64,000 nt of DNA from Anoxynatronum buryatiense (GTDB lineage Bacteria > Bacillota > Clostridia > Peptostreptococcales > Tindalliaceae): NCBI RefSeq assembly GCF_900182905.1, contig NZ_FXUF01000015.1, forward strand, positions 1 to 64,000, read 5' to 3'. Positions 55,834 through 64,000 of this stretch are shown piece by piece (the first letter of the stretch is position 1; each line of letters opens with the position of its first letter). The position numbers and the translations under genes are program-made. Below the pieces are notes generated by a model. The model did no database searches. It was not told the DNA's origin and was given only the letters and a program-made list of their open reading frames with translations.

Positions 55834-57290
55834 CGGCCTTCCTCCTTCCGGCTTTTGGTTTGACCCGAAAGGATCCATGATTCGGGACCGTCTTTCACGA
55901 CGGCTGTCAGGGGGATCTTTTTCTCCCGGGCAATGATTTCCATCACCCGGGGACCGCAAAAACCTCCCTGACACCGTCCGCCGCCGGCGCGCACCCGCCG
56001 TTTGACACCGTCCAGGCTCACCGCGCCCACCGGCCGGTGAATAGCATCCACTATTTCACCCTCTGTAATGGTTTCACAGCGACAGATGATTCGCCCATAA
56101 CTGGGTGCTTGCCGCACTAAATCGGCTTTCTCTTCAGTGGAGAGTTGATCAAAATGAACCACCGCGCGTCGCTTCGGCTGAAAATCTTCGCGAACCGGTA
56201 CCGTTCCCCACGACTTTGTTACCAGTGTTGCCACATATTCTCCAATGGCCGGCGCTGCTGTCAGGCCAGGAGAATCGATGGCTGCCACATTGAAGAAACC
56301 GGGAGCCTGGCTGAGTTCTCCAATGATAAAGTCATTGGCCGGGGTTTTGGCCCGCAGCCCTGAAAAGCTGGTGATGACCTGATGCCAGGGCAGCTTTACA
56401 AACCGATCCCTGGTTCTTTCTTCCAGCTCTGCCAGACCCTCCCCGGTGGTTTCCACTCCGGTTCTGTCATCCACAAAGGCGGCTGTGGGACCCACCAGCA
56501 AGTTGCCATGCACCGTGGGAAGTACCACCACATTTTTTCCCTGAGGGGTGGGGCACTGAAAAATCACACGGTTTACATAATTGCCGGCAGCCTTGTCAAA
56601 AAGCTGGTATTCTCCCCGGCTGGGGGTGATGGTGAACGGGGGTGCCGCCACCATGGCACACACGCGATCTGCCTCAACTCCTGCTGCATTGATCACCATG
56701 CGGGCGCTCAGTGTTCCCTCTGGAGTGGTCAGCAAATATCCTTTGTTCAGTTTCTTAATATCCGTAACCGGCCTTTGCAGCAACACATGCACTCCATTTT
56801 CCACTGCATTTTCTGCTAACGCAATGGCCAGTTCCCAGGGACCTACGATACCGGCGGTGGGAGCATGGAGGGCGCCAACTGCCCGGGGCGATAGATGGGG
56901 CTCCCAGGCGAGCAGGGTTTTGCCGTCAATTATTGTCAGCTGTGGGACACCATTGGCATTTCCCCGCTGATATAACCCCTCCAGTGTTTTCATTTCAGTC
57001 TCGTCGTAGGCCACCACCAGGGATCCCACCCTTTGAAAGGGTACCTGCAAATCCTGACACAGCGCTTCATACATTCGGTTTCCCATCACATTGAACCGAG
57101 CCTTCAGGGAACCGGGGGCAGCGTCATAGCCTGCGTGCACAATGGCACTGTTTGCTTTGGTGGTGCCATTGGCCACATCATTCTCTTTTTCAATTAATAC
57201 GGTATTCAGTTGGTAACGGCTTAGTTCTCTGGCAATGGCTGTCCCGATGATACCGGCGCCAATGATGGCAATATCATACGAATCGTTCAT
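55830..57290 (-). CDS. glycerol-3-phosphate dehydrogenase, GlpA-like, with BFD-type 2Fe-2S domain
   Basis: 486 residues. A DAO-type FAD domain (IAIIGAGIIGTAIARELSRY, ANSAIVHAGYDA) fills about 1-370; the C-terminal ~100 residues are a BFD-like 2Fe-2S domain with cysteines in IICRCETITEGEI and GGGRCQGGFCGPRV. This matches the fused GlpA of anaerobic glycerol-3-phosphate oxidation to dihydroxyacetone phosphate. ATG 57290 lies seven bases after GGAGG. It is preceded by a strong terminator after glpP, probably controlled by GlpP. Confidence 0.9.
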   Translation of the reverse strand: MNDSYDIAIIGAGIIGTAIARELSRYQLNTVLIEKENDVANGTTKANSAIVHAGYDAAPGSLKARFNVMGNRMYEALCQDLQVPFQRVGSLVVAYDETEMKTLEGLYQRGNANGVPQLTIIDGKTLLAWEPHLSPRAVGALHAPTAGIVGPWELAIALAENAVENGVHVLLQRPVTDIKKLNKGYLLTTPEGTLSARMVINAAGVEADRVCAMVAAPPFTITPSRGEYQLFDKAAGNYVNRVIFQCPTPQGKNVVVLPTVHGNLLVGPTAAFVDDRTGVETTGEGLAELEERTRDRFVKLPWHQVITSFSGLRAKTPANDFIIGELSQAPGFFNVAAIDSPGLTAAPAIGEYVATLVTKSWGTVPVREDFQPKRRAVVHFDQLSTEEKADLVRQAPSYGRIICRCETITEGEIVDAIHRPVGAVSLDGVKRRVRAGGGRCQGGFCGPRVMEIIAREKKIPLTAVVKDGPESWILSGQTKSRKEEGR

Positions 57291-57315
57291 GGGGTCTCCT
57301 CCCTGCTGATTTATC

Positions 57316-57370
57316 AAAAAACCATGCCCGACAGAGCCGTTGCACTGCAGCGGCTTTATCGGGCATGGTT
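57316..57370 (-). terminator. terminator between glpP and glpA, probable GlpP antitermination target
   Basis: AACCATGCCCGA...AGCCG pairs with CGGCT...TCGGGCATGGTT in a long stem, followed by TTTTTTG on the minus strand. Because glpA has no other visible promoter, transcription must pass it. GlpP of Bacillus acts at exactly this kind of leader terminator. Confidence 0.8.
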
Positions 57371-57432
57371 CTCCATTTCTCAACCATCTATATCAAATTA
57401 TGACTGCTGACCACCCCTGCTGTTTTGCTGCT

Positions 57433-57999
57433 TTAAAGACTCCAGATGGCTTGATTGCTGGATGAAACACCAATGGCTCCTGCCTTCAGGCTCTCAATCA
57501 CATCTTCCTTGTCGTTGATCAGTCCGCCGGCGATCACTGCCGCCTTGGTTTCTGCCCGTACCTGGCGAATCACTTTGGGCATAATGCCTGGCAATACTTC
57601 CACTGCGTCAGGACGGTTGGCATGAATGGATTTAATGCCCGTCTCAAGTGACAGGGAATCCAGTATGAACAGGCGCTGGATGGCAAAAATGTTCATTTCC
57701 CTGGCGATTTTGATCAGGTTGCTTTTGGTGGTAATAATGCCATGGGGCTGTATGCGTTCACCAATGTAGCGCATGGCCATGGCGTCTCTTGAAAAGCCCT
57801 CCATCAGGTCCAAATGGATGTAAATCTGCATGTCGGCTGCCTTCACCCGTTCCACCATCTCTGCCAGGTTGAAGATATTGCCAGTCAGCATAAAGACCAT
57901 ATCTGCGGGAGAATCAATGGCTTCGTCAAGGCAGTTCACATCATTTACCGCCGCAATAATGGGATTGTTCTGGATGCGCTGAAAAAAAGTATCTTTCAA
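57433..57999 (-). CDS. glpP: glycerol-3-phosphate responsive antiterminator
   Basis: 188 residues, a TIM-barrel-like RNA-binding protein. Family motifs NPIIAAVND, DMVFMLTGNIFNL, IYIHLDLMEGFSRD and VIAGGLINDKEDVIESLKAGAIGVSSS are all visible. In Bacillus GlpP binds glycerol-3-phosphate and the glpD leader mRNA to prevent termination. The start is a TTG behind AGGAGGGG. It heads the operon and a terminator separates it from glpA, so self-sensing control of the three oxidation genes is likely. Confidence 0.93.
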   Translation of the reverse strand: MKDTFFQRIQNNPIIAAVNDVNCLDEAIDSPADMVFMLTGNIFNLAEMVERVKAADMQIYIHLDLMEGFSRDAMAMRYIGERIQPHGIITTKSNLIKIAREMNIFAIQRLFILDSLSLETGIKSIHANRPDAVEVLPGIMPKVIRQVRAETKAAVIAGGLINDKEDVIESLKAGAIGVSSSNQAIWSL

Positions 58000-58078
58000 T
58001 CTTTCCCCTCCTGAGTTAAATCTTCCATTTCAAGACTTACAGGCCCATTATATCCGGTATCGCTGACTAAAGCAAAAT

Positions 58079-59491
58079 TTACTCCACTAATCGATATTTC
58101 CGCGCTTTGGCGGCAATGGTCTTATGCGTGACTCCCAGTGCTTTGCCGGCAGCATTGAAGCTTCCAAAGGTGCGTATGGCCTGCTGAACAATATGTTTTT
58201 CGTATTCTTCCCAAGTGGCGATTTGTCCTGCAGCGGTTAAATTGATCAGCGAAGGTGCGGCAGCTACGGGCATCTGTAGTTCATAGATTTCTGAAATATG
58301 GGGAGGTACATCTGCCAGGGTTAATTGTTCTCCTTCTGCCAATACCAGCATACGCTCCATGAGATTTTCCAGCTCCCGAATATTGCCCGGCCAATGGTAA
58401 GCTTCAAAAGCATCCTGCACTTCTTTTTCCATGCTTGTCACCGTACTTTCCAGCTGCCTGCTCATTCGTTCCAGGAAATAGGTGCTGAGGAGAAGAATGT
58501 CTTCCCTTCGCTCCCGCAGAGATGGTATCTCCACCGGTATCACCTGTAGCCGGTAAAACAGATCTTCCCGGAACAGGCCTTGGGCAACCATTGTCTCCAG
58601 ATCACGGTGTGTCGCTGCAATGATGCGGGCTTCACAGGTCAGTACTTCATTTCCCCCCACCCGTTCAAATTCTTTTTCCTGAAGGGCTCTCAACAATTTT
58701 ACCTGCATCTCCAGGGGTAAATCGCCAATCTCATCCAGAAAAAGGGTCCCTTTTCCCACTTCTTCAAATTTTCCAATACGCCGTCGCAAGGCCCCGGTAA
58801 AGGCTCCCTGTTCGTGGCCAAAAAGCTCTGATTCCAATAGATTAGGGGGAATTGCTCCACAGTTGATTTTTACAAATGGTTCTCCTTTTCGTTCACTGGA
58901 GCGATGAATGGCTTTTGCCACCAGTTCTTTTCCGGTACCACTTTCTCCCCGCAGCAGCACGGTAGATGATACGCCGGCGGCCTTTTGAGCTTTTGCCAGC
59001 ACTCTTTTAAACCGTTGATTATTCCCGATAATGGTGGAAAAATGCGGGTTCAGCTCGATTTCCCATGACGGGTCCTGTTTCAGGGGCACCACTTCACCTG
59101 TTGGTGAACCCAGCGTATTTCCCTCCCTTTGATAGAAAGCCAGGATTCCGCAAAAACTGTCTGCTTCCCACATGGGCACCACCGTTGCCGTCAAGCGGGT
59201 TCCCCTTGTTTTATCCAGAACCGTTCCCACCATACGTTTCTTTTTTTTGAAGGCTTCCAGCATTAACTCATCCCCCGCCACCTGAAAAACACTCTTTCCC
59301 ATTATCTGCTGCACTTCCAGTTGAAAAAGGGTGATGAAGGCCTCATTGACGTAGTCCACACGCCCACTGCCATTTACCACACAAACCCCTTCAGGAAGCA
59401 GCTGAAACAGTCGCTGATAAGTGCTGTGATCACCTGTCTCCATGTGAAGTCGTTGAATGTGTGTCACTTTTCCCACGGTCATCTCCGTCAC
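58079..59491 (-). CDS. sigma-54-dependent transcriptional activator with PAS domain
   Basis: 470 residues: a PAS-like sensor (about 25-125, LLPEGVCVVNGSGRVDYVNEAF), a central AAA+ domain with Walker A GESGTGKE, the sigma-54 contact loop GAFTGA, Walker B LFLDEIGD and the R-finger region, and a C-terminal helix-turn-helix (GSFNAAGKALGVTHKTIAAKARKYRLVE) of the TyrR/PrdR type. The exact start is uncertain (GTG 59491 or ATG 59482). It lies next to the glp operon on the same strand. It could drive either pyrimidine operon (sigma-54 promoters at 13873 and 21377) or distant genes; no sigma-54 box was found near the glp or ABC genes. Confidence 0.9.
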   Translation of the reverse strand: MTEMTVGKVTHIQRLHMETGDHSTYQRLFQLLPEGVCVVNGSGRVDYVNEAFITLFQLEVQQIMGKSVFQVAGDELMLEAFKKKKRMVGTVLDKTRGTRLTATVVPMWEADSFCGILAFYQREGNTLGSPTGEVVPLKQDPSWEIELNPHFSTIIGNNQRFKRVLAKAQKAAGVSSTVLLRGESGTGKELVAKAIHRSSERKGEPFVKINCGAIPPNLLESELFGHEQGAFTGALRRRIGKFEEVGKGTLFLDEIGDLPLEMQVKLLRALQEKEFERVGGNEVLTCEARIIAATHRDLETMVAQGLFREDLFYRLQVIPVEIPSLRERREDILLLSTYFLERMSRQLESTVTSMEKEVQDAFEAYHWPGNIRELENLMERMLVLAEGEQLTLADVPPHISEIYELQMPVAAAPSLINLTAAGQIATWEEYEKHIVQQAIRTFGSFNAAGKALGVTHKTIAAKARKYRLVE

Positions 59492-59533
59492 CCTCTCTCG
59501 CCTAAAAATGCCATGCCGGCGAATATTGCTTCA

Positions 59534-59584
59534 CAAAAAAGCCATACAGCGCCGCCCTGTTTTCCCAGGTCGGTCTGTATGGCT
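59534..59584 (-). terminator. terminator between the ABC operon and the sigma-54 activator
   Basis: AGCCATACAG...CCG pairs with CGG...CTGTATGGCT, followed by TTTTTTG. It lies downstream of the promoter at 59619-59647, so it could also attenuate the activator gene. Confidence 0.8.
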
Positions 59585-59618
59585 CTCCGCATCTCAGCCA
59601 GTTATTTGCTTTGCAGTC

Positions 59619-59647
59619 ATTATAGCATTAACAGAAGACTTTGTAAA
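59619..59647 (-). promoter_or_regulatory. sigma-A-type promoter of the activator gene
   Basis: Minus strand: TTTACA (59642-59647), 17-bp spacer, TATAAT (59619-59624). Predicted start near 59612, giving a leader that contains the hairpin at 59534-59584. Confidence 0.7.
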
Positions 59648-59733
59648 TGTTTCTTTCAAAACGGTTTCTAAACTGCTTTCTTTCAGCAGTGGTTTGCCCG
59701 CTGCTCATGAAAGGTATGCACTCTTACCATCTG

Positions 59734-60924
59734 TTACTGTCGACCCACTTCCTCAATCCATGTGTTGATCATGTACGTCTTATAATCACCATTGAACCAG
59801 GTGGATCCTTTTGCTGAAATTTCTGCATCGCTGATGAGGTTTTTCTCGGCTACCACGTTTTGTCTGGCGGGTTTGGCACCGATCATATCATTCATTTGCT
59901 CCTGAGCACCTTCACTGATGAGATAATTGATCCACACCAATGCTGCTGCCTTGTTGGGAGCATTTTTAATCACTGCGAAATCATCGGATCCACCCAGCAT
60001 GGCAATGCCTTCCGGAATGTAAATTTCAGCATGCTGGAAAAGATTTCCGGCTTCCATGTATTTGAAAGTCATATCTTCCCAGTTGGGTGCCAGCCAGATT
60101 TCGCCCTGATTGATTTTGTCAAGAATATCGGCGTTGGAATTCCCATAGGTGATGTTGGGTTCAATTTTATTCAGCCAGTCCCACACGTCACTCCATACCG
60201 CTGTTTTTGATTCATCGTAGTCACCGCTGTACTGGGCTGCTCCACCCGTCAGTTCATAAATCAACGCTGTCACAAAAGCCTGACCGGAACCGCCTGAGTT
60301 GGGAGGGGCATAGCCGAATCGCCCAGGATTCGCTTCAATCCAGCTTTCCAGCTCTTCAACGGTTTGGGGTGGATTGGAGATGTGCTCGGGGTTAAAGACA
60401 AAGCCGGTTTGATTACGGCGGAAAGGAACCAGCATCCCCCGAATGGCAATCCCTTCGGTGAAGTATGCGGCCACGGTATCCAGGTACTCGTAGTTAGGAA
60501 CCATTTCTGCAAAAGGCCCATAGAACATGCCTTCATCGATCATCTTGCCCAGGTTCTGGCCGCCCATGAGGATGGCATCCACGGTTCCCTGGGGACGGTT
60601 GCCTTCTGCCGCCACTTTGTCAAAAATGGCGTTCTGATCGCCCATGATCACCTCGACAGAAATGCCGTACTCCGCCTGAAACTGATCTGCCATTTCTTTA
60701 AAGAATGGTTCTTCAGAATAGGAATAGAAAGTGACTTTTCCTTCACGTTTGGCCTGTTCCACGATGAGGTCCCACTTGGCCTCGTAGTCCATGAGCATCA
60801 CTGCTGCGCTCAGTTCACCTTCTGGTACCGGTGCCGGTGCTGCCTGCTGCCCGCAGCCTGCGAAAAGACCTGCCGCCATCATCATTACGAGAATTATTGC
60901 CATTACCTTGGTTTTTCTTGTCAT
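59734..60924 (-). CDS. ABC transporter substrate-binding lipoprotein
   Basis: 396 residues. Lipoprotein signal peptide MTRKTKVMAIILVMMMAAG with lipobox LFAGC, then a mature protein of the extracellular solute-binding family 1 / Fe3+-spermidine type. The ATG at 60924 is placed by GGGGGA upstream. It is the last of four genes. Related cluster proteins bind iron, polyamines, thiamine or phosphorylated sugars; no ligand pocket can be assigned from sequence. Confidence 0.9.
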   Translation of the reverse strand: MTRKTKVMAIILVMMMAAGLFAGCGQQAAPAPVPEGELSAAVMLMDYEAKWDLIVEQAKREGKVTFYSYSEEPFFKEMADQFQAEYGISVEVIMGDQNAIFDKVAAEGNRPQGTVDAILMGGQNLGKMIDEGMFYGPFAEMVPNYEYLDTVAAYFTEGIAIRGMLVPFRRNQTGFVFNPEHISNPPQTVEELESWIEANPGRFGYAPPNSGGSGQAFVTALIYELTGGAAQYSGDYDESKTAVWSDVWDWLNKIEPNITYGNSNADILDKINQGEIWLAPNWEDMTFKYMEAGNLFQHAEIYIPEGIAMLGGSDDFAVIKNAPNKAAALVWINYLISEGAQEQMNDMIGAKPARQNVVAEKNLISDAEISAKGSTWFNGDYKTYMINTWIEEVGRQ

Positions 60925-61073
60925 TTCTGTTCCCCCTTCTTGATTGATGTTCATTTGCAAAAGCCCCTTCATCCTTTACAGGTTAACTGCTGAAGCGACC
61001 CTTCATAACCATCTTTCCGTTACTGCTAGATGTGCCTGCTAATGCATCACCTCCACCTCTCAGTGATCGAGCG

Positions 61074-61997
61074 CTATATTTTTCCGAATCCTGAAGAGAG
61101 GTATTCTTTTTTCAGGAAACGCTCTGCCACCATCAAAATCACAATGCCAGGCACCACTAAGATGATGCTCACCACTGACGCATTGGTGCGCTGAAAGAAA
61201 TACCCCAGGTAAGAATACAACAGAGTGGGGATTGTCCGGTACGTGGGAGTGGCCACAATAAACGTGAGGATAAATTCCTCCAGGCTGTAAATAAAGGTAA
61301 ACACGCCGCCTGCAAAGATGCCCGGCAACACCAGCGGAATGTAAATTTCCTTCACCACATCAAAGTGGCTGGCACCCAGGTCATAGGCCGCATCAATGAC
61401 CTCCTGGGGAATTGCCTCAAAGGTGGTGGTCACCGTGCGAATCATGTAGGGAATGCCGACGAGGGTGTGGGCAATGATCAGACCGATAAAGGTCTGTGAC
61501 AAATGCAGGTTATTCAGCAGGCGTCCCAGGCTCATGGCCACCACAATCCCCGGCATGATGATGGGCAGCAGCACAATGAGTTTTGCCAGCCCTTTTCCCC
61601 GAAACTTTTTGCGACCAAGTACATAGGAGGTGGGAAGTGCCAACACAATACAGACCGCCGTGGTAATGGGTGCCGCAATGAAGCTGGTGGTGATGGCCCG
61701 CATCACTTCACCATATTTCAGCACATGCTGCCAGTGGTAGAGGGAAAAGCTCTTGGGAAAAATATCCGGGTAAGACCATGGCACCGACGGATCCACAAAA
61801 GACCAGAGAACTGCCACCAAAATCGGAATGAACACCGAGGTCAATACCAGAATAAAGACCAGTACAATCAGGATTTTGCTGAACTTGAAGGGTTTTCCTT
61901 TTAAAAACCAGAACAGACCGCCTGCTTTGTCATCATCTGGCCGATGCTCGTTATCAGGGTTTTCCACTGGAAGTTGATTGTTCTTTTCGGAGTTCAT
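61074..61997 (-). CDS. ABC transporter permease, PotC-like
   Basis: 307 residues, six membrane segments after an unusually long hydrophilic N-terminus of about 35 residues (acidic, NEHRPDDDKAGG). The ATPase-contact EAA motif DAAYDLGASHFDVVKEIYIPL is present. Its ATG shares bases with the stop of the first permease (TGATG). A BPD_transp_1 family inner-membrane subunit. The substrate-binding protein gene follows 150 bases on. Confidence 0.93.
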   Translation of the reverse strand: MNSEKNNQLPVENPDNEHRPDDDKAGGLFWFLKGKPFKFSKILIVLVFILVLTSVFIPILVAVLWSFVDPSVPWSYPDIFPKSFSLYHWQHVLKYGEVMRAITTSFIAAPITTAVCIVLALPTSYVLGRKKFRGKGLAKLIVLLPIIMPGIVVAMSLGRLLNNLHLSQTFIGLIIAHTLVGIPYMIRTVTTTFEAIPQEVIDAAYDLGASHFDVVKEIYIPLVLPGIFAGGVFTFIYSLEEFILTFIVATPTYRTIPTLLYSYLGYFFQRTNASVVSIILVVPGIVILMVAERFLKKEYLSSGFGKI

Positions 61998-62860
61998 CAG
62001 ACAATGTCACCTCCCTGAATTTTTTTGGCCAGTTTGGTGTAAATGGCCACCATGATCATCGCCGAAATAATGATGACGGTACCCACCACTGAACCTGTGT
62101 CCCAGTCAAACATTTCTGTAATGGAGGTATGCATCAGCACCGGCAGTGCAATGGGATACACCGGGCCTGCCAGTTTGGGTATTTCGAATCCGCCGTAAGC
62201 CCTGATGAATACCAGAATCACCGATACCAGAATACCGGGCATGGAAAGGGGAATCAGCACATGGCGGGCCACCTGCCAGCGGTTGGCTCCCAGATTGCGG
62301 GCCGCATCCACCAGTGCCGGGTTGATGCTTTCCATGACTGCCATGATAATCAGCATCTGAAAGGGAATGTTTTTCCAAATCTGGATGATCATGATGCCTA
62401 TCCCGTATTTGTCCTGCACCAGTTTCAACGGCTCCCGGATGAGATTCAACCGCATGAGGATCAGGTTCAGCATGCCATGGGGTGCCAGAAAGTTGACAAT
62501 GAGAAACGTGGCCACCAGTGCCGGTATAAACAGGGGAATCTTGATGAGGCTGTTGAGCAGGTTCTTGCCGCGAAAATGATTGCGCATAAGAAAGCAGAGG
62601 GGCAAGGCAAACAGCAAAGAACCAAAAGCTGATGAGATTCCAATCCAAATGGAATAGAGGATGGAATCCAGAAAATAGGGCTGTAACACTTTGCTATAGT
62701 TGGCAATGGTGTAACCGTCAATGCCATCCATCTGAAAACTGCGAATCACGGTGGTCATCAGGGAAGAGATGAAAAAAAAGGCAATGAACCCCACACCGGG
62801 AAGCAGCAGCAGGAAAATGTTTAACCGTTCGCGGTTCTTTTTACTGATGGGCAGTTTCAT
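61997..62860 (-). CDS. ABC transporter permease, PotB-like
   Basis: 287 residues with six membrane segments and the EAA motif VDAARNLGANRWQVARHVLIPL. Its start lies inside the end of the ATPase gene (20-base overlap), typical of tightly coupled importers. Pairs with the PotC-like permease as a heterodimeric channel. Confidence 0.94.
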   Translation of the reverse strand: MKLPISKKNRERLNIFLLLLPGVGFIAFFFISSLMTTVIRSFQMDGIDGYTIANYSKVLQPYFLDSILYSIWIGISSAFGSLLFALPLCFLMRNHFRGKNLLNSLIKIPLFIPALVATFLIVNFLAPHGMLNLILMRLNLIREPLKLVQDKYGIGIMIIQIWKNIPFQMLIIMAVMESINPALVDAARNLGANRWQVARHVLIPLSMPGILVSVILVFIRAYGGFEIPKLAGPVYPIALPVLMHTSITEMFDWDTGSVVGTVIIISAMIMVAIYTKLAKKIQGGDIV

Positions 62861-63926
62861 GCTGATTCACATCCTTCATTTCAACAATTGTGCAGTCCTC
62901 AGGTCTGAAATGTACCTGAACACTGTCTCCCTCTTCGAAAAGTTGCTTGCCATTTGACTGAATCCGCAGGGATTTTCCAGCCACCTCCACATGGTAATCC
63001 ACAAAGTTCCCCATGTAGGTTTGCGTGGTGATCACACCCTGAAAGGTATTTTCACTGCCTTTTTCCATCAGCAGATCTTCCGGTCGAACACTCAACAGCA
63101 CTTGATCACCCAGTGCCAACTGGTATTCTGTCATGGTTTTGATGTTTCCAATTTCTGTCTCCAGCAGCCAGGTATCTGCCTCCAGCTTTTCCTTCACGGT
63201 ACCGTCGATGAAGTTGGCCGTACCAATGAAATCTGCCACAAAGGCAGAATTGGGCCGGTTGTAGACATCTGTGGGTTTGCCAATTTGCTGAATCACGCCC
63301 TTGTTCATGATGACCACTCTGTCTGAAATCACCAGCGCTTCTGCCTGGTCGTGGGTGACATAGATGGCTGTGATCTTCAGCTTGCGCTGAAGCTCCCGTA
63401 TTTCCACCCTCATTTTCTCCCGAAGCTTGGCGTCCAGATTGCTGAGTGGTTCATCAAACAGGAGAATGTCGGGTTGCATCACCAACGCTCTGGCCACTGC
63501 CACCCGCTGTTGCTGCCCGCCGCTGAGCTCTTTTGGAAAACGGCCTTCAAGTCCGGTAAGCCCTACCAGTTCAATGGCTTCTGAAATCCGCTTCTCAGCC
63601 TCTGTCTTGTTCACTTTTTTCATTTTCAGTCCGAAAGCAATGTTCTTTTTCACCGTCATGTGGGGAAAAAGGGCATAACTCTGAAACACCATGGCGGTGG
63701 ACCGCTTGTTGGGCGGTATGTCATTCACCCGCTTTTGGTCAAAGAGAATGTCACCTTCATCCGGCTCAATGAAACCGGCAATGCTTCTCAGTGTGGTGGT
63801 TTTGCCGCACCCCGACGGGCCCAGCAGCGTAATGAACTCACCGTCTGCGATGTCCAGACTCAGATTGTCGATGGCGGTGAAATCCCCAAACCGTTTCACC
63901 AGGTTGTTGATGGTTAATCGTGCCAT
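62841..63926 (-). CDS. ABC transporter ATP-binding protein, PotA/FbpC-like
   Basis: 361 residues: Walker A GPSGCGKTTTLRSIAG, Q-loop VFQSYALFPHMTV, signature LSGGQQQRVAVARAL, Walker B LLFDEPLSNLD, H-loop YVTHDQAEA, and a C-terminal TOBE domain (about 280-350) as in CUT1/polyamine/iron importers. GGAGGG precedes the ATG. First gene of the four-gene operon; its promoter must lie in the last 70 bases of the window or beyond, where I see no clear box. Confidence 0.95.
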   Translation of the reverse strand: MARLTINNLVKRFGDFTAIDNLSLDIADGEFITLLGPSGCGKTTTLRSIAGFIEPDEGDILFDQKRVNDIPPNKRSTAMVFQSYALFPHMTVKKNIAFGLKMKKVNKTEAEKRISEAIELVGLTGLEGRFPKELSGGQQQRVAVARALVMQPDILLFDEPLSNLDAKLREKMRVEIRELQRKLKITAIYVTHDQAEALVISDRVVIMNKGVIQQIGKPTDVYNRPNSAFVADFIGTANFIDGTVKEKLEADTWLLETEIGNIKTMTEYQLALGDQVLLSVRPEDLLMEKGSENTFQGVITTQTYMGNFVDYHVEVAGKSLRIQSNGKQLFEEGDSVQVHFRPEDCTIVEMKDVNQHETAHQ

Positions 63927-64000
63927 ATCGTTCCCTCCAGTTAACTGATCAGTTCTGTTTTTGACTGCAAGACTGGCTGTGTTCCGACAGCGGCAACCCC

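Noticed and set aside
63927-64000. Sigma-54 promoter ahead of the ABC transporter operon
   Set aside because: A TTGCAG is present on the minus strand but the -24 GG element at the obligatory distance is missing.

Overview
This window is a chromosomal segment of an anaerobic, flagellated, probably spore-forming member of the Clostridia (Firmicutes). The evidence is Firmicutes-type gene order (secA-prfB; the rex / ABC-F / tsaD / rimI-tsaB-tsaE neighbourhood known from Bacillus), a YpeB-like germination protein, CIRCE-controlled groESL, intrinsic terminators throughout, many TTG/GTG starts behind strong Shine-Dalgarno sequences, ferredoxins and Fe-S oxidoreductases, and sigma-54 promoters on catabolic operons. 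Base composition looks moderate rather than AT-rich. A haloalkaliphilic clostridium of the Natronincola/Tindallia/Anoxynatronum kind is my guess, not something the sequence proves. No rRNA, complete tRNA, transposase or CRISPR array was recognised.

Layout. 0-1.1 kb: edge of a leftward gene, degenerate short repeats and one small membrane protein. 1.1-4.4 kb: guaB-guaA under a guanine riboswitch. 4.7-6.5 kb: Fe-S aldo/keto reductase, then a 10-bp tandem repeat array with its own promoter and terminator. 6.5-8.6 kb: groES-groEL. 8.8-13.4 kb: chemoreceptor with a C-terminal sensor-like domain, DUF554 membrane protein, OGG1-type glycosylase and YpeB-like protein. 13.8-21.4 kb: reductive pyrimidine catabolism (NCS1 transporter, dihydropyrimidinase, PreT, PreA) with a sigma-54 promoter on each of its two operons, and proC between them. 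21.6-26.4 kb: DJ-1/PfpI protein, P-loop/Asp23-like fusion, ferredoxin, MarR, CAP-domain protein and Rex. 26.5-37 kb: ABC-F ATPase, a DnaA-box cluster, an ECF sigma / anti-sigma / beta-solenoid operon that ends in tsaD, then rimI-tsaB-tsaE, FMN-riboswitch-controlled ribU, and tex. 37.4-46.9 kb: second chemoreceptor, fliS, flagellin, FlhB-like switch protein, a very large FliK-like protein and YaaR. 47-53.9 kb: orphan Nif11-type peptide, prfB (programmed frameshift), secA, DUF5317, HPF, a second and stronger DnaA-box cluster, and MgtC. 54-64 kb: a glycerol-3-phosphate oxidation operon (GlpP, GlpA-like, GlpB-like, DUF1667), a sigma-54 activator, and a four-gene PotABCD/Fbp-type ABC importer.

How it fits together. 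Purine synthesis is switched by guanine, riboflavin uptake by FMN, chaperones by HrcA, and redox state by Rex. The pyrimidine genes would import a pyrimidine or hydantoin-like compound, reduce it with PreTA and open the ring with the dihydropyrimidinase. The 54-64 kb block plausibly imports a small metabolite and oxidises glycerol-3-phosphate, with GlpP likely releasing a terminator inside its own operon. The observations most worth following up are the two intergenic DnaA-box clusters, the transcribed decamer array that reads as the same decapeptide in all three frames, the orphan RiPP-like precursor, and tsaD placed inside an ECF-sigma operon.
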